A stretch of 64,000 bases of DNA from Lytechinus variegatus (lineage: Eukaryota > Echinodermata > Echinoidea > Temnopleuroida > Toxopneustidae). The stretch lies in NCBI RefSeq assembly GCF_018143015.1, contig NC_054753.1, positions 28,103,462 through 28,167,461 on the forward strand, in the 5' to 3' direction. Positions 44,001 to 53,000 of the stretch are shown here, piece by piece. The notes beneath the pieces are model-generated. The model was not told where the DNA came from. It was given only the letters and a program-made list of their open reading frames with translations, and did no database searches. Position numbers and translations under genes: made by a program. Each line of letters begins with the position of its first letter. Position 1 is the stretch's first letter.

Positions 44001-47000
44001 GGAGGGCTGAGCCGTAAGAACATTGTGTGGAGCTTAGAAGAAAGCCTGAAAAGGCTGCGTACTGATTACATTGATCTGTACCAGGTTAGATACATCTTAG
44101 AGATAAATTTCTTGTGCTGTCACTTTCCCACCTCCTATTCCTTATATTCTTCTTCATCTTCTCTTCTTACTGAATACATGAGTACTTTTGCCACTTTCGA
44201 GCTACCTTTTGTGATCTCTTTTTGTTTTTGTTTAGATCATGGTGAAATTTTTATTTGTTTTCTCATATTTTAACTATTTCTTCTTCCTTTTATTCTGTTT
44301 CTTCTCCAATTCTCCATTCTAGTAGTCTACTTTTCTCTTCATGACTTATAAGGAATAGTGTCATGTCCATTGAAACCTGGCCTGCTTCATAGAAGATTTT
44401 TGAAGAATTGTCAATGTAATAAATGATAACGACAATTGTTTTGACTGATCAATCACTGACTTATACCGTTTTCAGTAACTCATGATTTTGTGGTCTGCAC
44501 CAGACTTGCACTAAAATAGTCTGCACCACAAGCGTCCAGTAACTACATAGCACAGCGGCGCTATCACCCATTCAAATTCTCAGGAACATCATGGATGGCA
44601 CTGGTCTGGTGCTGTTAATAGCAGCATCAAATTAGCACCAGTCTGGCGCGGACTATTTTAGCATGCAGCATTCTCAATCTCAAAATTTAATGACTTATCC
44701 CGGAGCTGGTCTTGACTGCCATGTTGCTGAAAGTGGTATTGCTTGCTTACAGATACCAACAAATTGTATAAGTAGGTATGAAATAGGCTCAAGGGTGCTA
44801 TAAAATGCTAATATTTGATTTTATAATGTTTCTTGAAATGACTGCAAGACAATATCCAATCACTGCGATGACAATGTTAATCATTCAGATTCATGCTTGG
44901 GACCCAGCCACGCCCATTGAGGAGACCATGCGTACCCTGGATGACCTAGTGAGGGCCGGTAAGATCCGCTATGTCGGGGCCAGCAACGTGACCGGATGGC
45001 AGATGCAGAAGATCATGGATTTATGTCAGTACAAGGGATTTAACCGATGGATAACACTACAGGTAAAGTGATGTAATGTAGTATTAGTCAAACCGTCTTT
45101 GAGCTCAACCTGTATAAAAGGAGCACCTCTATTGATAGTAGATATATTTCATTTCCCAATTCTCTTTCTCATCTTATACTCAGATGTTCACCCCCCCAAA
45201 AAAAAAATAGAATGAAAGTTTGAATATGACGTTCTCTTCCTTTTTATGCTTGAATAGGTTCAGTACAGACTTCTAAATTGTGGTGGAGAGATAAAGGATG
45301 TCCTATGTGTAAATTTTCAGTCTTTTTAAAATAATCTTTTTAAATAATTTTTCCCTTTTCTCCATCTTCTTGGGCTGCCCCCTCTCTTGTATGTTCTATG
45401 TCCCCTTCCTTCTCTACTCTTCCCCCTCTCTCTCTCCTTCCCCTTTCCACCCTCTTACCTCCCTCTCTGTTTATCTCTCTCCCTCCTTTCCTCCCCTTCT
45501 ATCCCCTCCCCTTCTATCTCCCTCCCTTCTTTCTTTCTTTCTTTCTTTTTTTCTTTCTTTCTCTCTATCCCTGTCTCTCTCTCTCTAGGCACAGTATAGT
45601 CTCTTAAATCGAGAGTTGGAATGGGAGTTGGTAGATTGCTGTAAGAATGAAGCCCTGGGTATTCTTCCATGGAGTCCACTCAAAGGGTAAGTCTGCTTCC
45701 CCAGCAATATCATTACTAAAATGATAAGTGATAAATTGAGGGAAAATCATTCTTTTTTTTATTCAATTATACTTCTACTTTTGCAATATTGGTGTTGATT
45801 ACCATAAATAAAAGTAAAAATCAATTGCACAAGATATTTCGTAGCTTCTCTTATATGGTGGTTTATGATAATACTATCATTTTAATAAAAGGAACAACAG
45901 ATAGCTTGAAGAAAAAAATAAGGGAGAAATGTAACAACTCTGTATGATTTTCTGTATGAATTTCAGCCTGATGATTAGGTGTGCACTTTGAAAATGGTTC
46001 TGCAGTTATTAAAGAAATTCTCAAATACTGTAGTTGGTGATGGCAATCAGGTGAACCTACATTATGAATTAAGTATTTGACTTGACCAAGAAAAAAAAAG
46101 TCACTTAACACTTGAGTATTTCAAATGAGAATAAAGATCCTTTCTACAAACACTCCAGTTGGGACTATTCGGCCCCTTATACAGGTGCCTGATTGGCTAA
46201 AAACGAACATTAGCATTTGTGAAAATGGGTTTGCTCTTTGCACTTGACAATGCAGTGGTTGGCTAACGGGCAAAATGACACGAGACTCCCCACCGGAGGG
46301 AAGTCGGGTGGCGTTCGTTGAGACCAGACGATACATTGCCAAGGAAAGCCATCCCACCTTTTCAGAATTTGTGGGGGAAGAAAGAGTCTGGAATCTACTA
46401 GACAAAATGAAATCAATCGCAAATGATCAAGGTAATAGCAAAACTCTACATGTATATTATGGTTTGCATTCATAGTATCATGCAGGTTGAGAAAATAGAG
46501 ATATTCACAGAATAAGCAGGAAGGAAAGAAAAATGAACAGTGCTGGAAATGATTGGCTCTCAAACTGGAAAAAAAACGAATAGTTTACAAAATTGCCCTT
46601 TTGATTTTTTTGTTCAACACCGCGACAAAATCTTATTGACCATAAACAGAAGCTAAAGAAATATGCCTCTGTTATAGATATCAAGCAATAACATCCTCAG
46701 CTTTAAAATGTTTTTTCCTTGTCCTAAGCTCAAAGCAAATTAAAAATCTGGCTGAGAACAGTTTTAAAGAAATAACAAATTTGCTAAGAAATGAAAGCTT
46801 GAACAATTATAAAATACCAGTATACAATCGATTTGAGCCTTATTAAACAAAATAAAGAAGGATTTCATCTCAGCTTATATCACAATCCTCTTCTTTTTCT
46901 TTCCTGACACTCATTTTTTACTGTAGTTTCATGACAAATCCAAATGATAGCATGAATTTCACCCGCTAAGCAGGCTTACATTTAAAAGCTGTAATAGGAT

Positions 47001-50000
47001 GACAAAATTGATCCCAGTCAAATGACGGGATGTTAAATCGCACATGACCAGGCATTTATTTTGCATATTAATCCTCATGGCTCATCTCTTGTGCATGTTT
47101 GTTTCGAATGTACTTTATGTCGCAATTCTTTTGAATGCCCCTATTGATGTGCATACCAATCGCACTGTTTTCAAAGCTTTGCTGTATATCATCATATCAC
47201 TGCCAAATGCTTCTCAATTGCAAACATTTCAAAAAGGAAAAAAGAAAGATCTATGCCTATGATGCAATATGACAAACCTGGATAGGATAAGTCTTCTGAC
47301 TCCTTCAGCAAGAAACTGATCCACAATTTGCTGCACTCAACCCAGGTGAGGTAAATGGGTACCGGTAGGAAGTAATTCCTTAAGAAGCTGTGTGCGCTAT
47401 GAACGCCTAGCTTAGCCGGGTAATATAGGAGCACCTTGAGCACCTAACAAGGTGGATATGTGCGCAATATAAATATCCTATATTATTATTATTATTTGAA
47501 ACAGAGTGTCGTGGGTTCGAATCCCAGCCATGGCGTAATTTCCTTCAAGAAATTTATCCACATGGTGCTTCACTCTACCCAGGTGAGGTGAATGGGTACC
47601 CGGCAGGATTGATTCCTTGAATGCACGAGCGCTGAGAGGCAGCTCGAGCTAAAGCCGGGGTAATAATAATAACAACGTGCCTCGGAATAGAATAATTCTA
47701 GATAGATGCCGCTATATAAATGCCTGTTATTATTATTATTTGTATAGATCCCCTGTGACATCTATTTTGTGCATTAATCATACATTACATAGAACTCAAC
47801 AGTTTGTCGTATTTAAGAATTATATGATTACTAGAACCTTCAAATCTAAACTGAAGTCTTGTCTTTTCTAACAGTATGAGATATTGGCACTTTGACTCTC
47901 ATCCAAACTCTCTCATTCTTTCTTTTCTTGTGCTCCTTGGAATAGCATTTTTCTAGATTGATGGCACTATATGAATGCCTATTATTATTATTATTATTAG
48001 AACGTCTAGACACCTGAATGGATGAATGAATGAATGTTGGTCACATGAGTCATGTGACCAACATGAGACATGAACAAGGGTCGGCTATTGCAAAGTTGCA
48101 TGTACAAATCATGGAATTGACGTCCGTTGCATGCATGAGGAAGGAGTAAGGGGAATAGATTACAGAACAGATAGCATTTTGACATAGCATTCGGTTAAGA
48201 GGATTCGATTCGGATTTTGCATTTGGGAGCTGAAAGTTAAGAGCCTTAGTTAGTTTTTTCAAATCCTGCTTAATTGGACTTGGTGATTTCCGGGGATGAT
48301 TTTGATCCTTTGCATGTGCAACATGCCTACAGTTACCGGTATATTGGATCAGATTAAAACAAAAAAAAGGTGAGCAAAATGAGTCTGCCTTAAAGTGGTT
48401 GGTTAACATTGGTTTGACTTTTAAAAAATCTGAGCTAGAAGGTCACACTTGTCACCTTTGTCTGTGATATGTTACAAAAATGAAGCCCAGAAAAAATTGC
48501 GTTAAAAAATAATTATTTAGTGCTTCAAAAATTGAAATATAAAGTGACCAGAAACACCATCTTAATGTCATCCCATACACTTATGTGTACTATTTAGGCG
48601 TCTATAAGACGCCTATTTACAAAATCGGGGTTTGCCTTGTAGTTTTAGCTTTTCATTCTCAATAATAGTTGTTTTTCAGGGTTAATTAGTTCTAACACAT
48701 GCACTTGTACACATGTTTCATCTTGGTTTGAGAATTTTTTTTATATCGGCTGCTCACAAAGTTAAACAATACCTTTAAGAATCAAGACTTCCACTAGATC
48801 TAGTTCTACCACTCCTAGGCCTAATGGTAATCTATCTCTGTTATTTGGTTTAGAATATATTGTATGTTGTGTAAGCAAATATTCAGTGTTTTTGTCATTT
48901 AAGTGACAGTTAGAATATTACATGTACATGAATTCGTTATAAGCTCAGACCAATTCAACTTGGATGCTTCTGATGATATTTGTACTTGTTAACTTTTGAA
49001 ATGCAAAGCCCTGTAAATGGTCTCTGCAATAACAAATGTAAAAATGATTCACATGACACAACATTTGCTCATGCAACAATTGAGCACTCTAGTCTTAATA
49101 TCTCAGAGGGCACAGGGTTACAGTTAGGATTGTAATATAATTTTTGATTCAGAATAATGTGAAAATAGAGATTGGGGTTTGTTTAATTTTTTAATGTTAC
49201 GTTTTATCTGGGGAGGGGGGCCGTAAGTAAGGGTAAAGCCAACGTCCGTGACATAACAATTCAGATATCATTGTACTTGTTTAGGGGGTCTCTTGTCAAG
49301 GGTACCATTTTGGTAGCAGTATTTGTTAAGGGTAGGGTTTCACATGCCAATACTTGTTAAGGGGTGCATTGTCAGAACATGGAAAATACTTCTTTAGGGT
49401 GCCTTTCGAAACCCAGTGGTCATGCATGGTATCCACTCGTCAATGGAAGTGACCACCCCCCCCTCCCCCTTGGTTTTATGAAGGTTTTATAATTATGTGC
49501 AAATTTTCCATCAGAGCAATTGTCAGCGGAGCAAATGTCATGGAACTTAAAGGTCAAGTCCACCTCAGAAAAATGTTGATTTGAATCAATAGAGAAAAAT
49601 CAGACAAGCACAATGCTGAAGATTTCATCAAAATCGGATGTAAAATAAGAAAGTTATGACATTTCAAAGTTTCGCTTATTTTTAACAAAATAGTTATATG
49701 AACGAGCCAGTTACATCCAAATGAGAGAGTCGATGATGTCACTCACTCACTATTTCTTTTGTTTTTTATTGTTTGAAATATGAAATATTTTGATTTTCTC
49801 ATCATTGTCATGTGAAATGAAGTTTCATTCCTCCCTGAACACGTGGAATTCCATTATCTTAACATTTTGTGCTTCAGGCAAGGAGGTCCTAATCATCAAA
49901 TTCGTAAAAATTGAAATATTGTATAATTCAAACAATAAAAAACAAAAGAAATAGTGAGTGAATGACATCATCGACTCTCTCATTTGGATGTAGCTGGCTC

Positions 50001-53000
50001 GTTCATATAACTGTTTTTGTGAAATGAAGCGAAATTTTGAAATGTCATAACTTTCTTATTTTACATCCGATTTTGATGAAATTTTCAGTGTTATGCTTGT
50101 TGAATTTTTCTTTTTTTATTCAAATCAAGTTTTTGTTGGGTTGGACTTGTCCTTTAATAACGGGATGTTTTCATCAATATTTTCATCCGACAAGTTGTCA
50201 GATCTGCAGGGATGCCAGTTTTCAGGCCTGAAAAGCCTGAATTCAGGCTCTGGCAATTTATTTTCAGGCCATAGTTTTAGCATTTCTGTGTACAAAATAT
50301 TGTATTCCAGGTGATTTTCAGACCCTCTGATCAATTCCAACTGTCATCCCTAGATCTGACATCTTTCCATGATTTTGATTGGCTGAGAGGCACTGTTCCT
50401 ATGGTAACTGTCGGGTAAAATGGGACTTGTCGGATAAAACGTCTGACAAGTCCTTTCATGAAACGCCCCCCTGTTCTTCCAAAAAAACGAAGCCTAATGT
50501 TGGATTTGGTCATTCTTGCAGACTAAACTTTGCATGTTGTGCACGGTTATAGTGTAAATACATCCCTGGTGTTTCACATAGAGATCATGCCTCAGTGTGC
50601 ACTTTTTATTTGATGCGGAACATCACACAGTAGTGCATACCCATTGAGCATTTTGTGGTCGTTTCGGTGATGTGTTATATACATGCCCATCATGCAACTA
50701 GGGATTTTACTTGTCACAAAGTCACTCGTAATTTTTGTGGAGAACACCGGGAGAAAAATGTGATGCAGAACTTCACAAGTCATGCTCTCCTATTTAGCAT
50801 TATCTGTCCTTTGTGATGCGTCATTTACTGGCTGCAAATATGAATAGAAGAGCGCCTTGTCACAAAGTCGCACTTAAATCTTTGTGAAACACACCCCAGG
50901 ATTTGTTTCACTGAAACTGCTCGGCAAAGTTGTGCATGACTAGAATAATAGAAATCCAAATGAGAATTTCATTCATTCTTTCTTGTTTGTCACATCATGG
51001 AAAGGTAAAAAAGTGCGTAAGTAGATAGCATTCTTGTTGCTAACAATCAAGGTAATGTACATTTATGTTACAATTAAATGTAGGTTATTGTGAATATGGT
51101 CTCACTTTATAAAAAAACTTGGGCTGTCTTATTTTCAGTTGGTCACAAGGTTATGCATAACTTTACAAATAGCTTTAAATCCGGCTCATGCCTTTGCATT
51201 AATAGCTGCTGTTGCTGCATTAGCCAAACTAACAAATTAGTGGGCTAAAGTGCAAAGCATTAGTTTTTGACCTCCTACATGTATATTCTTGCTTCATTGC
51301 ATTTGTTGGGTTTGACTACATTGTCAGCTTCTGGCTTCTGGCAATACGCAGCTGAATAACAGCTGAAAATGCACAAGTTTGAGCCAATCAGCATAAAACA
51401 CCCCTACACTCCCATTAACACACTGGTGACAGTAGCGGTGTCTTCATGTTCACCCATTCATTTATTTATTCATTTTATTTTGCTCTTTTTGTCCTTTCCC
51501 TCCCATGACACCCAGGGGGTGGTTGACGGGTAAGATTAAACGTGATTCGGCCCCAGAGGGCAGCAGAGTTGCTTTCATGGAAGCCAAAGGGGAGGTCAAA
51601 AGTGAGAGCCAGCCAAGCTTCTCGAAGTTTGCTCAAGAAGAGAAAGTTTGGAATCTCTTGGATGTGATGAAGGCGATAGCGGATGAGGCTGGTAGGTGGA
51701 ACCTAAACAGAGTCACAACCATAAAAAGGGGCCCCGATGAGAGATAAGATTATATTTAATTCAAAATTTTAAACTCGACGATGTGGCACGTGCCTGTAAT
51801 CCAAACTGTGTGGGGAAGTTAGAAATTGATGCACAGGTCAGAGGTCCCAGCCCTGGTCATGTTTTTTGGATGGTGATGTTTAAGGTCGGTCCCAGACGTA
51901 AATAATCATATCTGATTGATACAAGTCTGACAAAACTTATTTACACACACACCCTCACACACCAGAAGACCAAGCGGATCAGGGGCTCGTTTCATAAAGG
52001 ACTTGCATCTGCTGCCATTATGGCAACTATCATGGTAACAAGGCTCAGCAGCCAATCAAAATCAAAGTTGCCACGGAAGTTGCCATAATGGCAAAGTTGC
52101 AATAGTTGCAAGTCCTTTATGAAATGGGACCCTCGAGGATAACATTGTGTTAACATCGAAAGATTTTGAATCGGCCAGCTTGAGCATGATTTTTTTGTGT
52201 GTAGGCACACATAGTCCTATTTCCACCTCATGCTGGTAGAATCAAGAGGTGCCTTTATTATGACACACTCTACTGACAGATGTTATTTCTATACTGAAGC
52301 ACGGTTTTTGGGGGGTCCTCAAACAGAGCTGCCAAGTAGTACTGATTTTCCGTATTTAGTACTGAAAATAGAGAAGAATACTGATGGTTTCATGAAAAAT
52401 ACTGATTTCTTAATTTTCAGTTTATGTGTTGTCCTATGATATTCCTGTGAAAATACTAATTTTCCCACCAAAATACTGATCTTCACCCTTGAAAATACTG
52501 AAATGTTCTTGTGCAGGTTGGCAGCTCTGCTCAAACCACACGAATCCACCGGAATCATCTTGAATGACCTTGAAGTTTGAATTCTCTGTATAAACACAAA
52601 GTATGAGGAGAGCAATTCACGCACCCTTTGTGATATTGTGTCTTTTCGTAGAGATCTGATAAAAGACATTTAAAAAGGATGGGAGTCTTGTCCATCTGTT
52701 CTGCGTTGTTCTCAAGAACTGAAACAATTTGACAATTGTTAACTTCAAAAGTTTAAACTTTGCCCATTTTTGCAGAGTGCTCATGGCTTTAACTGTCATT
52801 TTTACCTTAGCTATAGCACAACTTCCTTCTCAGATCATATGCATTTTGAGAAATTAATATTCCTGCCACCCTACCCATTTTGCCACTAATACAGTTTTGA
52901 TTTCTCTCCATTCCATGCATTTGGTAAACCTGCTTATACTTTAGACCATTTCATTGCACATTCATCAAAATTATTAATATCTTTCAGTGACGTTCTATTA

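Larger units (their letters stand above)
46432..51515. other. AKR intron between exons 6a and 6b
   Basis: About 5.1 kb filled mainly with repeats: SINE copies, a LINE/SINE 3' tail, a dispersed block at 49190-49460, a TTAA MITE and a nested MITE (listed separately). No second copy of exon 7 was found here by eye. Confidence 0.55.
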
